From: Clostridium nigeriense
GTDB taxonomy: Bacteria > Bacillota > Clostridia > Clostridiales > Clostridiaceae
Assembly: GCF_900086595.1 (NCBI RefSeq)
Contig: NZ_LT575472.1
Span: forward strand, 1,999,791 to 2,063,790
Length of the DNA: 64,000 nt
Reading direction: 5' to 3'
The number at the start of each line of letters is the position of its first letter. Positions within the stretch are counted from its first letter, which is position 1. A program made the translations under genes and the position numbers. Below the pieces are notes generated by a model. That model made no database searches. It worked only from the letters and a program-made list of their open reading frames with translations, and was not told the DNA's origin. Positions 37,406-46,369 of this stretch are shown here, piece by piece.

Positions 37406-38788
37406 ATGAACAAATTAAAAATTCTTGATATTGATTTAAATGTAGCTAGAAAATTAGGTATTAATAAGGTGAAAAAATATTGTATTTTACCAATAAAAGA
37501 AGAAAGTAATAAGGTGATAGTATTTGCATCTAAAGATATAACAGATAACAAGGAAGAAATAGAATTTATTTTTAATAAAAAAGTAGAAATTTTTAAAGTA
37601 AGCGAGGAAGAGATAGAAGATTTAATATATAAATCTTTTTTGGGAGAACAGGAAAACCTTGTTGAAATAATACTATCAAAATCTATTTATGAAATTGCTT
37701 CAGATATACATTTTGAACCACAAAGAGAAGATATTATCATAAGAATACGAATTGATGGTATATTAGTACCTTTTGCTAAAATTAAAAATCAAGAATATCA
37801 AAAAATACTTTCACAAATTAAAGTTTTAGGAAATATGGACATTACTGAAAGAAGAAAACCTCAAGATGGAAAAGCCTATATAAAATTAGGTGATAAGGAT
37901 TACGACTTAAGATTATCTACTATACCAATTGTTTATGGAGAAAAATTAGTCATCAGAATTTTATATGGTGAGATATTTAATCATGACATTAATAATTTAA
38001 ATTTAAGTACATTTCAAAGAGAAAAATTAAATAAAATGATTTCTATGAAAAATGGTCTTATTTTAATAAATGGACCCACTGGTAGTGGTAAATCTACCAC
38101 GTTATATTCAATTTTGAAAGAAATCAATAAAAATGATGTTAATATTACCACTTTAGAAGACCCAGTTGAAGTTTTAATAAAAGGAATTAATCAAGTAAGT
38201 TTAAACAAAAAGGCTAACATTACCTTTGCAACTGGATTGCGTAGCATATTAAGACAAGACCCAGATATTTTAATGATTGGTGAGATAAGAGATGAAGAAA
38301 CGGCAAGTATGGCAGTTACTGCATCACTAACTGGACATAAGGTTTATTCTACAATCCATACTAAGACTCCTAAGGAAGTTTTTTTTAGATTAGAGGATAT
38401 GGGGGTTAAATCTTATTTAATTAAGGATTCATTAATAGGAATTATTTCTCAAAGATTAATAAAAACTTTATGCAATAAATGTAAGGGAATATATAAAGAA
38501 GTAAAGATAAATGATAAATTTATAACATCATATAAGGCTAATGGTTGTATTTACTGTAATTATACAGGATATAGAGGGAGAAAATCAGTAAGTGCAGTTG
38601 TATATATTGATGAAAAAATTAAAATATTAATTTCAAATATTTTCCAGGAAATAAAGGAACTAAGTAATGAAGAAATGATACTAAATTTAAGATATTTAAT
38701 TGAAAATGGATTTATTACAGTAGATGACTATAATAGATTTTTAATAGAAGAGGGTTTGAACTATGAAAAAAATAGAATTATTATATAG
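37406..38788 (+). CDS. Type IV pilus/type II secretion assembly ATPase (PilB/GspE family)
   Basis: A 460-residue secretion ATPase, shorter than typical PilB because the N-terminal MshEN-like region is brief (about 1-85). The core shows the Walker A loop GPTGSGKST (about 223-231), the Asp box TLEDPVE, Walker B in DPDILMIGEIRDEETA, the His box STIHTKTP, and a C-terminal Cys4 zinc site (CNKCKG ... CIYCNYTGYRG). It powers pilus or pseudopilus extension. It is the first gene of a tightly packed nine-gene run and overlaps the next gene by 26 bases. Confidence 0.92.
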   Translation: MNKLKILDIDLNVARKLGINKVKKYCILPIKEESNKVIVFASKDITDNKEEIEFIFNKKVEIFKVSEEEIEDLIYKSFLGEQENLVEIILSKSIYEIASDIHFEPQREDIIIRIRIDGILVPFAKIKNQEYQKILSQIKVLGNMDITERRKPQDGKAYIKLGDKDYDLRLSTIPIVYGEKLVIRILYGEIFNHDINNLNLSTFQREKLNKMISMKNGLILINGPTGSGKSTTLYSILKEINKNDVNITTLEDPVEVLIKGINQVSLNKKANITFATGLRSILRQDPDILMIGEIRDEETASMAVTASLTGHKVYSTIHTKTPKEVFFRLEDMGVKSYLIKDSLIGIISQRLIKTLCNKCKGIYKEVKINDKFITSYKANGCIYCNYTGYRGRKSVSAVVYIDEKIKILISNIFQEIKELSNEEMILNLRYLIENGFITVDDYNRFLIEEGLNYEKNRIII

Positions 38789-39812
38789 AAAAGAAAATTA
38801 TAATAATTTATCTTTAATTGCTGGGAATATAGCTATACTTTATAAAGAAGGCATTTCTATGGTTATGATTACAGATTTACTTAAAGAATTGCCACTAAAT
38901 AAAGCTTATAAAGAAAGTATTAGAGGAATTAAAAATTATATTTTGAATGGTGAATCATTAGAAACTTCTTTTAAAGCTTATTCAGATTTATATCCAGAAT
39001 TTTTTATTGGAATGATAGCTATGGGTGAAAAAAGTGGAAATCTTTTTAAAGTTTTAAAAGGCTTAGAAGAATATTATAACTTTATTATCTTTTTTAAAGA
39101 TACAGTTACAAATGCTTTATCTTATCCTTTCCTAGTATTAATTTCTACTATTTTTTTGTTAATTTTTCTTATTATTTTTGTAATTCCCAATTTATATGAT
39201 TTTTATATTAGTTTAAATATTGATGCACCTTTTATTTGTGAATTAAGTTATAAATTTTCTGTTACTATACGAGAAAACCCAATTAAACTCTCTATTTATG
39301 TTATTAATATAGTTTTATTACTATGGTTTTTATATAAAAATTATTTAAAGAGTAATTTTATAAATTTACTTAATAGAATTACATTATACAGAGAATTTAA
39401 TGAATTTTTATTTGTTTCAATCTTAGGAATAATTATAAAAAGTGGTGTTAACTTATCAGAAGGACTTGTATATGCAGCAAAAAGTTTTAAAAAGAATGAT
39501 TTGAAAGATAGATTTATAAGTTTGAACAATAGTATTTTAGAGGGGCGGGGAATATCAGAGAGTCTCATAAAGAAAGGATATTATTCAAATTATACTATTT
39601 CCATTATTAAATTAGGAGAAGAAGGTGGATCAATAGATGAAAGGTTAGATTCTTTAACATCTTACTTAGAGAAAAAATTAATTAATGGAATTAGTAAAAA
39701 AATAGCTATTCTTCAACCAACAGCAATATTAATTATTGGTGGAATTGTTATTTCTTTTTTAATGATATTTGTAGTTCCATTATTCTCCTCTATGTATGAG
39801 GTAGCAATGTAA
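38763..39812 (+). CDS. Type II secretion/pilus platform protein (GspF/PilC family)
   Basis: A 349-residue inner-membrane platform protein. It has two GspF domains (about 15-140 and 215-340) and three hydrophobic segments (about 115-143, 180-196 and 318-345). The family motif ALSYPFLVLISTI is near residue 118, and IGEKSGNL/LGEEGGSIDERL mark the two repeats. GspF proteins couple the ATPase to pilin assembly. It overlaps the ATPase gene by 26 bases and shares TAATG with the next gene. Confidence 0.9.
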   Translation: MKKIELLYRKENYNNLSLIAGNIAILYKEGISMVMITDLLKELPLNKAYKESIRGIKNYILNGESLETSFKAYSDLYPEFFIGMIAMGEKSGNLFKVLKGLEEYYNFIIFFKDTVTNALSYPFLVLISTIFLLIFLIIFVIPNLYDFYISLNIDAPFICELSYKFSVTIRENPIKLSIYVINIVLLLWFLYKNYLKSNFINLLNRITLYREFNEFLFVSILGIIIKSGVNLSEGLVYAAKSFKKNDLKDRFISLNNSILEGRGISESLIKKGYYSNYTISIIKLGEEGGSIDERLDSLTSYLEKKLINGISKKIAILQPTAILIIGGIVISFLMIFVVPLFSSMYEVAM

Positions 39813-40303
39813 TGAAGAAAGGTTATACTTTGATTGAACTAATAATAGTAATATCTATAATATCAGTTATTTCTTCAATCACTATTATAAATGTAGTTAA
39901 GGTTAAAGAAAAAATGGAGATGATTGAGTTTAATAATGTATCTAATGAAATAAAAGCCTTATTAAGCTTTGGTAAAGCCTATTGTAGAAGAAATAAGGTT
40001 CCAGGGCAAATACTAATAGGTTTAGATAGAAAAACCATAACTTTTGAGGTAACAAATCAAGAACATCCAATTACAAAAACAATGATACTAAGTAAAAATA
40101 TTGAGGTAGGAAGCAATTTTATAATATCTTCTAGTATTACAAGCAACAACAATAATATCACAGATGAGGGGTTTATAAAATCAGCAGGAACTATTGTCTT
40201 AACTCATAAAAGTAACAAAAAAATAGAAATAACTATAAGTGTAGGAAATGATATTATCAGAAATAAACAAAATGATAATGAAGAAGGAGATATTATACAA
40301 TGA
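39812..40303 (+). CDS. Prepilin-type protein 1 (GspH/FimT-like)
   Basis: A 163-residue prepilin. The class III signal MKKG/YTLIELIIVISIISV has the cleavage Gly at 4, an aromatic at mature +1 and Glu at +5, followed by a 20-residue hydrophobic helix. The soluble part is beta-rich like GspH/FimT minor pilins. The ATG overlaps the platform-protein stop, and the TGA overlaps the next ATG (ATGA). Confidence 0.88.
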   Translation: MKKGYTLIELIIVISIISVISSITIINVVKVKEKMEMIEFNNVSNEIKALLSFGKAYCRRNKVPGQILIGLDRKTITFEVTNQEHPITKTMILSKNIEVGSNFIISSSITSNNNNITDEGFIKSAGTIVLTHKSNKKIEITISVGNDIIRNKQNDNEEGDIIQ

Positions 40304-40731
40304 AGAAAGGAAGTACAGTAGTTGAATCTATAGTATCCTTGTCAATTTTATTAATAGCATTAACTCTTTCAGTTCAAATTTCTATAATTTCATCAAAGTC
40401 TATAATTTTAAGAAAAAATAAGGAAAAGGCAAATAGAGTAGCTTATGCAATAGAAAATGAAATAAAATATAATATTAGTTTTAGTGATTTAAAAGAAAGA
40501 TTAGAACAGGGAAATTTATCTTATAAATATACAGATAATATTTTAGAAAAGTTATTGGATACTTCACTTTTTTATTTAGAAAGTGGAAATGGGATATTAG
40601 TTAAAAAAATAAGAATTAACTCTACAGAAGTTAATTATGAAATATATACACTTAAAATAGAAATATTAGATTCCGGGGGAGGAGTTTTAACTGAGAGAGA
40701 ATTTATTAAATCTTATTGGATGGATATATAG
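40300..40731 (+). CDS. Prepilin-type protein 2
   Basis: A 143-residue prepilin with the signal MKKG/STVVESIVSLSILLIALT: Gly at -1 and Glu at +5, then a hydrophobic helix. Ser at mature +1 is unusual (commonly an aromatic or Met). The remainder is charged and poorly conserved, as in minor pilins (PilV/GspI position). It overlaps the previous gene by four bases. Confidence 0.85.
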   Translation: MKKGSTVVESIVSLSILLIALTLSVQISIISSKSIILRKNKEKANRVAYAIENEIKYNISFSDLKERLEQGNLSYKYTDNILEKLLDTSLFYLESGNGILVKKIRINSTEVNYEIYTLKIEILDSGGGVLTEREFIKSYWMDI

Positions 40732-41206
40732 GAAAAAGAAATATGGGTTTTCTCTAATAGAGCTAAATATATCTATGTTAATACAAATAATAGTACTTAC
40801 ATTAGCTCTTAATGGAGTAATTATAGCATTTAAAGGATATTCAGTATTATTTAATAATTCAAAGTTTGAAGATCCTTTTGATGACTCTATCCTTAATATC
40901 GAAAGACTTTTAAAGGGATATATGATTAAATCAATAGAAATTAATGAAGATATGTTAAATAGTAAGGGAGAAATATTAATTAATTATAAAATTGATAATA
41001 ATAAAGCAGATATTAAGAAAAAGAAGATTTTTTTAGATTCTAATAAGAAAAAGATAATATTAGAAACTTATAATAAAAATGATTTTAGGATAGGTGTTAA
41101 CACTATTATGATAGATGTTTCTAGTTTTGAAATAATAAAGAAAAGTAATATATATTATTTAAAAATAACTAATTTAAATAATGATGAAAGGATAATTTGT
41201 TTATAA
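40724..41206 (+). CDS. Prepilin-type protein 3 with no standard start codon
   Basis: The first ATG in this frame is at 40775, but the frame is open upstream to 40691 and encodes a complete prepilin signal, RKKKYG/FSLIELNISMLI, lying mostly before that ATG. No ATG, GTG or TTG precedes it. I place the start at ATA 40724, giving IYRKKKYG/FSLIEL and a 160-residue product overlapping the previous gene by eight bases; ATT at 40715 is an alternative. No strong ribosome site is seen, so translation probably depends on coupling. If translation began at 40775 the protein would lack its cleavage site. Confidence 0.6.
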   Translation: MYRKKKYGFSLIELNISMLIQIIVLTLALNGVIIAFKGYSVLFNNSKFEDPFDDSILNIERLLKGYMIKSIEINEDMLNSKGEILINYKIDNNKADIKKKKIFLDSNKKKIILETYNKNDFRIGVNTIMIDVSSFEIIKKSNIYYLKITNLNNDERIICL

Positions 41207-41583
41207 TGAATAGAAAGAAGGCCTTTGCTCTTTTAGAAACATTAGTAGTATTAATGCTAATTGTTTTATTGGTAAGCATTTCAATTAATTTAATTAGCTA
41301 TAATTATTTAAAATCTCAAACTTTTAATTCTTTTAGTGATAAAAAGACATTGAATATTGAAGAGGAAATTATCTTAAAGAATATTAATAAAGAAAAAAAT
41401 TATACTTACGAAGATAGTAAATTTAAGCTAATTAAAAAAAGTGATGGCTATTACCTTGTAAGGAAAGAATATAATTCTAATATATATTTAAGGCTTGATA
41501 TTAAAAGTCGTAATGGAGAAAATATTTTGGTACCAACTTATTATAAAACTAAGAATATAATGGGAGATATTAATTATGATTAG
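41206..41583 (+). CDS. Prepilin-type protein 4
   Basis: A 125-residue prepilin: MNRKKA/FALLETLVVLMLIVLLVSI. Ala replaces Gly before the cleavage site, which prepilin peptidases accept; Glu is at +5. The ATG at 41206 shares TAATG with the previous stop; an in-frame TTG at 41197 is unlikely. The soluble part is short and charged. Confidence 0.83.
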   Translation: MNRKKAFALLETLVVLMLIVLLVSISINLISYNYLKSQTFNSFSDKKTLNIEEEIILKNINKEKNYTYEDSKFKLIKKSDGYYLVRKEYNSNIYLRLDIKSRNGENILVPTYYKTKNIMGDINYD

Positions 41584-42202
41584 TAAAATTAATGTTTATA
41601 ATGATAAATATTATTATAAAAAAATAGAATATAATGAAAATACAGTAGATGTTTTAATAAATAAATTAGGTAAAAAGAGGAAAGTAATATTGTATTGTGA
41701 AAATATATTTATAAAGAAATATATTTATCTTGGAAATAAAGTTGAGAAATATATAGAGGAAAAGATAAATGAAGATTTTACAAATAAGAATAATCTTTTA
41801 TTTCATTATGAATTAGATAAGGAGAATAAAGTAATTTATTTATATTCTTTAAGGAATGACAAATTCAGAATATTATATGAAGATGCAATAGAATTAAGCA
41901 TTGAACCAATACAGTTTAAAGTGAAAAATCTTATAGTAAAAAAGTATAGGGGGAATAAAGATTTTTTGATTATATATAAGGTGAAAAATCTTTATAATGT
42001 ATTAACCATAGAAAATTGTTTAATTACTGATTTAATAATGAATAAAAGTTTTAGTGAATTAGAAGGATATATAAATGATAAAAGAAGAAAGGATACTATT
42101 TTAGTAGTTGATAAATATATAAAAGAAAGTAAAGAAATTAAAGATATAGAAATTGATTATTTTATTAATTTAGGAGTAGGAACAGATGAGGATATATGTT
42201 AA
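41576..42202 (+). CDS. Hypothetical protein in the PilM position
   Basis: A 208-residue soluble protein overlapping the previous gene by eight bases. I do not recognise it by sequence. Its place before two small single-pass membrane proteins, and a C-terminal segment (IDYFINLGVGTD) like the end of actin-fold PilM proteins, suggest a reduced PilM/GspL-like component. It is much shorter than PilM (about 350 residues) and no ATP-binding motif is seen. Confidence 0.65.
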   Translation: MISKINVYNDKYYYKKIEYNENTVDVLINKLGKKRKVILYCENIFIKKYIYLGNKVEKYIEEKINEDFTNKNNLLFHYELDKENKVIYLYSLRNDKFRILYEDAIELSIEPIQFKVKNLIVKKYRGNKDFLIIYKVKNLYNVLTIENCLITDLIMNKSFSELEGYINDKRRKDTILVVDKYIKESKEIKDIEIDYFINLGVGTDEDIC

Positions 42203-42593
42203 AAATAAAAACTTTATACCTTTAGATTTTATAAATAAAATAAACAGTAAAGCTAATAGAAATAATAATAGATTACTTACTATTTTGTTAATAATTAATA
42301 TTTTTATAATTCCAACTTCAGTTTCAAAGATAAAAAATAATATAATAAATAATAAAGTTATTCCAGTAGTTAATATTAATAATGATGATATAGATATTAA
42401 TAAAGAAAAGATAAAGAAAGCTCTTAATATAATTAATAATAATATTAGTAGTATGAAGATTCAAAATAACCATGGACTTATTGAAGTTAAATCTATTGAA
42501 GAAATATATAATATGGAAAAGGAAGAAATTATTAAAATTAATATTTTAAATTTTAATAATGAAACAAATTTTACTGCTGAGGTAGAATTATGA
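42186..42593 (+). CDS. PilN-like single-pass membrane protein
   Basis: A 135-residue protein with an N-terminal segment NFIPLDFINK resembling the PilN motif (I-N-L-L-P), one membrane helix (about 34-52) and a short helical periplasmic-side domain. It overlaps the preceding gene by 17 bases. PilN proteins link PilM to PilO. The assignment rests on topology, the motif and position. Confidence 0.65.
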   Translation: MRIYVKNKNFIPLDFINKINSKANRNNNRLLTILLIINIFIIPTSVSKIKNNIINNKVIPVVNINNDDIDINKEKIKKALNIINNNISSMKIQNNHGLIEVKSIEEIYNMEKEEIIKINILNFNNETNFTAEVEL

Positions 42594-42961
42594 TTAAAAA
42601 GAGTATTTTGTATTTATTAGTTATTTTATTAACATTAATCCAGTGTTTTATATTAATAAATTTTAAAAAAATAGATATAAATAAAGATTCGAATTTCAAC
42701 GATAGTTATGGTATAACTAAAGAAAAAAATGCAAAATATATTAAAGAAATAATGAGGGATTTTAATGATTATAATACTTTAACAATTTTAAGCTATAATA
42801 AGATTGAAGATGGTAATTGGAAATTAAAGTGTTTATTAGAAGGAAGCAAAGAAGAAGTTCTTAAGGATATAGGAAAACTAAATTACTATAATATAATTAG
42901 TTATAGTTTAAATTATGAAAACAGTAATATATTATTAGAAGTAGACCTACTAAGCAAATAA
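42590..42961 (+). CDS. PilO-like single-pass membrane protein
   Basis: A 123-residue protein with a membrane helix at about 5-25 and a small extracellular domain (about 50-120). It shares ATGA with the PilN-like gene and ends the pilus-type operon. The PilO call is positional; sequence similarity is not evident by eye. Confidence 0.6.
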   Translation: MIKKSILYLLVILLTLIQCFILINFKKIDINKDSNFNDSYGITKEKNAKYIKEIMRDFNDYNTLTILSYNKIEDGNWKLKCLLEGSKEEVLKDIGKLNYYNIISYSLNYENSNILLEVDLLSK

Positions 42962-43119
42962 ATACAGAAAATTACTAGATATTAATATAAATAATTGCAT
43001 TTATTTGTGAATTTTGATAAAATATTTTTGTTATGTCATAAACATTGTTGAAGTTATGACTATTTAGGTAACCAGGGAGTTATACTAAATATGTAATAAA
43101 GTTTTTGGAGGGATATTTA

Positions 43120-43677
43120 ATGATATCAGCAGGAGATTTAAGAAAAGGTACTACTTTCGAGTATGAAGGACAAGTTTATACAGTAATAGACTTCTTACAC
43201 GTTAAACCTGGAAAAGGTGCAGCTTTCGTAAGAACTAAGCTTAGAAACGTTATTTCAGGCGGAGTTACTGATACTACTTTCAACCCTACAACTAAGCTTC
43301 AAGAAGCAGTAATAGAAAGAAAAGAAATGCAATACCTTTATTCAGATGGAGAATTATATTACTTCATGGATCAAGAAACTTTTGAACAAATACCATTAAA
43401 CTATGAGAAAGTTGAAGATGCTATAAAGTTTATAAAAGAAAACATGTTTGCAGTAATTAAATTCTATAAGGGAGAAGCTTTCTCAGTAGAAGCTCCAAAC
43501 TTTGTTGAATTATTAATAACTCAAGCAGATCCAGGAGTAAAAGGAAATACAGCTACTAATGCTATGAAGCCTGCAACATTAGAAACAGGAGCAGTAGTAA
43601 ATGTTCCTATGTTTGTTAATGAAGGAGATGTAATTAGAGTAGACACTAGAACTGGTGAATACATGGAAAGAGTATAA
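43120..43677 (+). CDS. efp: Elongation factor P
   Basis: A 185-residue EF-P with three beta-barrel domains, which relieves ribosome stalling at polyproline. The tip loop [11 protein letters not shown] carries Lys32, the position that is modified in Bacillus EF-P. The start is ATG at 43120 after GGAGGG (43107-43112). GC content and codon choice are those of a highly expressed gene (more C-ending codons than its neighbours). It ends with the standard C-terminal domain ([20 protein letters not shown]). Confidence 0.96.
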   Translation: MISAGDLRKGTTFEYEGQVYTVIDFLHVKPGKGAAFVRTKLRNVISGGVTDTTFNPTTKLQEAVIERKEMQYLYSDGELYYFMDQETFEQIPLNYEKVEDAIKFIKENMFAVIKFYKGEAFSVEAPNFVELLITQADPGVKGNTATNAMKPATLETGAVVNVPMFVNEGDVIRVDTRTGEYMERV

Positions 43678-43682
43678 TAATC

Positions 43683-43709
43683 AAAAGCTAAGTTTTTACT
43701 TAGCTTTTT
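43683..43709 (+). terminator. Terminator after efp
   Basis: An 11-bp stem (AAAAGCTAAGT with ACTTAGCTTTT), TTTT loop and T tract. Confidence 0.88.
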
Positions 43710-43733
43710 ATTCTATTATGCTTTTGAATTTTT

Positions 43734-43742
43734 TGTTATAAT
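43734..43742 (+). promoter_or_regulatory. Extended -10 promoter for the zinc-ribbon gene
   Basis: TGTTATAAT is a perfect extended -10, 51 bases before the ATG at 43794. No good -35 is seen. Confidence 0.5.
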
Positions 43743-43793
43743 ATTAGGGAATAATGTAAATGGCTTAGTTTTATTTTTTAAGGAAGTGAAAAT

Positions 43794-44156
43794 ATGAAAG
43801 AATTTAAAGATAAAATTGAAAACATTAAAGATGAATTATCGTGTATTGAAGATGATAAATATAAAAATTTATTTGGAAGTTTATTATCCATAATTGAAGA
43901 CATTACTTATTCTATAGAAGAGATGAACGATAAACAAGAATCCTTAGAGGAAAGTGTTAAGTATATTGACGAAGATATTATAGGATTACAAGATGAGCTT
44001 TTTGAAGAGGTTTCTATTGAGGACTTAATGGAAATAGAAGAAGAATATGTAGAAATAAATTGTAAGCACTGCGATAAGCCTTTATTTGTTGAAAAAGAAT
44101 CTATAAACAAGAACAAGAATTTACCGTGTCCATTTTGTAATAAAGATGCAATTTAA
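43794..44156 (+). CDS. CD1247-type protein with C-terminal zinc ribbon
   Basis: A 120-residue acidic protein. The N-terminal 80 residues form predicted helices of the CD1247 N-terminal domain type found in clostridia. The C-terminus has a zinc ribbon with paired CxxC motifs (CKHCDKPLF ... CPFCNKDAI). The function is unknown; homologues are sometimes labelled AraC regulators without support. It is monocistronic, with its own promoter and terminator. Confidence 0.8.
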   Translation: MKEFKDKIENIKDELSCIEDDKYKNLFGSLLSIIEDITYSIEEMNDKQESLEESVKYIDEDIIGLQDELFEEVSIEDLMEIEEEYVEINCKHCDKPLFVEKESINKNKNLPCPFCNKDAI

Positions 44157-44181
44157 TAAATATAATTCTATTTATAAAAAT

Positions 44182-44225
44182 AAAAGTTGTAAAAATGATT
44201 TAATCATTCTTTACAACTTTTTTTT
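44182..44225 (+). terminator. Terminator after the zinc-ribbon gene
   Basis: A long stem (AAAGTTGTAAA with TTTACAACTTT, plus inner AATGAT/ATCATT) with a T run of more than eight bases. Confidence 0.88.
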
Positions 44226-44329
44226 ATAGTTATTTTTAAATATTTTACATATTTAATTATTAGTATGAATATTATTTGATAGATAGAAATAATCTTAAAT
44301 ATAACTATGGAAAAGGAAGTGAGAAGTTA

Positions 44330-45250
44330 ATGAATGAGGATGAAATTTTAAGGGTATTACCAATAGATATAAGTAATGAAATTAAGAATTATTTAGCAAA
44401 TGAATCTTTGCAAGAAATAAGGATAAAAGCAAATAAGCCTATAATAATCATTTTATCTAATAAAGAAACTATATTAAGAAGAGTAGCAACAGTAAATGAT
44501 ATAAAACAAATATTGGTAAGAATATCTAATTATTCTTTATATGCTTATGAAGAAGAATTAAAACAAGGATACATTACAATTAAGGGTGGACATAGAGTTG
44601 GTATAGCTGGGGAATGTGTAATATCAAAAGGTGAAGTTAGAACAATAAGGAATATATCTTCTATAAATATAAGAATATGTAGAGAAGTTAAGGGCTGTTC
44701 TAATGAAATTATGAAATATATAGTTTTTAATGATAAAGTTTATAATACTTTAATTATTTCTCCACCTAAGTGTGGAAAAACAACAATTTTAAGAGATATA
44801 GCTAGAAATATTTCAAATGGAATGCCAATTAATAATTTGGTAGGTAAAAAAGTATCTATAATTGATGAAAGAAGTGAAATAGCTTCATGCTTTAATGGAG
44901 TTCCTCAACTAGATGTTGGTCTTAGGAGTGATATCTTAGATAATTGTTTTAAAAAGGATGGAATGATAATGGCTATAAGGAGCTTATCACCAGAAATATT
45001 AGTTTGTGATGAAATTGGAACAAAGGGGGATATAGAGGCTCTTAATATGGCTTTTAATTCAGGAGTTAATATAATAATCACTATTCATGGATACAGTATA
45101 GAAGATGTTTATAAAAGGAAAGTACTTAATGATTTGCTAGAAAATTCTATTTTAGAAAGAATTGTTGTTTTAAGTAATAGAAAAGGACCAGGTACAATAG
45201 AAAATATATATTCCATAGGAACTGGGGGGGAATTTAAATGCTTAAAATAA
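44330..45250 (+). CDS. spoIIIAA: Stage III sporulation protein AA (ATPase)
   Basis: A 306-residue secretion-type ATPase of the SpoIIIA-SpoIIQ channel between mother cell and forespore. The start is ATG at 44330, with GGAAGTG upstream. The P-loop reads ISPPKCGKTTILRD near residue 147 (Ser at the first P-loop position), with Walker B in EILVCDEIGTKGD near 224. It is the first of eight genes in the complete spoIIIA operon, normally transcribed by sigma-E; I could not find a convincing sigma-E promoter by eye. Confidence 0.93.
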   Translation: MNEDEILRVLPIDISNEIKNYLANESLQEIRIKANKPIIIILSNKETILRRVATVNDIKQILVRISNYSLYAYEEELKQGYITIKGGHRVGIAGECVISKGEVRTIRNISSINIRICREVKGCSNEIMKYIVFNDKVYNTLIISPPKCGKTTILRDIARNISNGMPINNLVGKKVSIIDERSEIASCFNGVPQLDVGLRSDILDNCFKKDGMIMAIRSLSPEILVCDEIGTKGDIEALNMAFNSGVNIIITIHGYSIEDVYKRKVLNDLLENSILERIVVLSNRKGPGTIENIYSIGTGGEFKCLK

Positions 45251-45756
45251 TATCAATTACAATAATATTTTTATCAAGTACCTATCTAGGATTTTACTAT
45301 GGAGAAACATTTAAAAAAAGAACTAAACAGCTTAAATCTATATTAAAAGCAATTATGTTTTTAAATAATGAGGTTATGTATTCTAATACTCCTTTACCAG
45401 ATGCTTTAAACTATGTGTCAATAAAGGTAGAAGATCCAGTAAGCAATATTTTATCAAGTGTTGGTTCAAAGCTTCGAAGTGGAAGTACAGAAAGTGTATA
45501 TGAAGCTTTTAAAGATGAATATGTAAAGAAAAAATCAGGTTTTAATTTATGTGAAGAGGATAAAGTCATAATTAAAGATTTCCTAAAAGGATTAGGGGAG
45601 TCAGGAGTATATGGACAAGATAAGCTATTTAATTTAACTATTGAAAATATGAAGATTAACTGTAAATCAGCAGATGAATTAGCAAAGAAAAATTCAAAAA
45701 TGTATAGAGCAATAGGTATATGTTTTGGTGCTATGATTGCAATTTTTTTATTTTAG
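45238..45756 (+). CDS. spoIIIAB: Stage III sporulation protein AB
   Basis: A 172-residue GspF-like protein of the SpoIIIA channel, with one N-terminal membrane segment (about 1-18), a helical core and a C-terminal hydrophobic tail (about 155-172). Conserved segments such as RTKQLKSILKAIMFLNNEV near residue 25 match the family. It overlaps spoIIIAA by 13 bases. Confidence 0.9.
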   Translation: MLKIISITIIFLSSTYLGFYYGETFKKRTKQLKSILKAIMFLNNEVMYSNTPLPDALNYVSIKVEDPVSNILSSVGSKLRSGSTESVYEAFKDEYVKKKSGFNLCEEDKVIIKDFLKGLGESGVYGQDKLFNLTIENMKINCKSADELAKKNSKMYRAIGICFGAMIAIFLF

Positions 45757-45770
45757 TAGGAGGGGAATAA

Positions 45771-45968
45771 ATGCTAGATATAAGTATTTTGTTTAAAATT
45801 GGGGCTATGGGAGTTTTACTAATAGTAATTGATAAGGTTTTAAAGGCTAGTGGAAAAGATGATGTTGCAGTAATTATAAATATTGCAGGAATAGTAATTA
45901 TACTTATAACAGTTATTGGTTTAATCAGTAATTTGTTTAATACTGTTAGAACAATGTTTATGCTATAG
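45771..45968 (+). CDS. spoIIIAC: Stage III sporulation protein AC
   Basis: A 65-residue protein with two membrane helices, the usual size for SpoIIIAC. The conserved ILFKIGAMGVLLIVIDKVLK and GKDDVA segments are present. The ribosome site GGAGGGG precedes the ATG. Confidence 0.92.
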   Translation: MLDISILFKIGAMGVLLIVIDKVLKASGKDDVAVIINIAGIVIILITVIGLISNLFNTVRTMFML

Positions 45969-45977
45969 GTGAAGGAT

Positions 45978-46361
45978 ATGGAAATTATAAAAATAGTAGC
46001 CTTTACTTTTGTAGCATTATTTATATATTTAATTTTCAAAGATAGAAGGAGTGACGTGGCAGTATTAATTTCATTAGCAGCTGGAGTTATACTTTTCTTA
46101 TTAGTTATTTCAAGTTTAACAGATATAATATTTTTTATTAAAGAAATTTCTTCTAAGGCTAATATAGATACAGTTTATATTGGGGTTGTTTTAAAGATAC
46201 TTGCCATATCCTATTTAGCAACATTTTGTAGTGAAATATGCAAGGATGCTGGAGCTTCAAGTATAGCAAGTAAAGTTGAGTTTTCAGCTAAGATATTAAT
46301 TTTAACTTTAGCAATACCTATACTTATGGCTGTATTACAATCTATTTTGCAAATATTGTAG
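45978..46361 (+). CDS. spoIIIAD: Stage III sporulation protein AD
   Basis: A 127-residue membrane protein with about four helices. The start is placed at ATG 45978 because AGGTG at 45967-45971 lies six bases upstream; the in-frame GTG at 45969 is part of that site. The C-terminal half (YLATFCSEICKDAGASSIAS ... IPILMAVLQSIL) is the conserved family segment. Confidence 0.9.
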   Translation: MEIIKIVAFTFVALFIYLIFKDRRSDVAVLISLAAGVILFLLVISSLTDIIFFIKEISSKANIDTVYIGVVLKILAISYLATFCSEICKDAGASSIASKVEFSAKILILTLAIPILMAVLQSILQIL

Positions 46362-46369
46362 GTGTTTAT

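Noticed and set aside
42962..43119. Small gene or structured RNA in the efp leader
   Set aside because: No frame of useful length with a ribosome site and no strong hairpin; it probably holds only the efp promoter, which I could not define.
44157..44329. Sigma-E promoter ahead of spoIIIAA
   Set aside because: Candidate ATATT and GTATGAAT elements are present but spaced too far apart; I could not defend a site.
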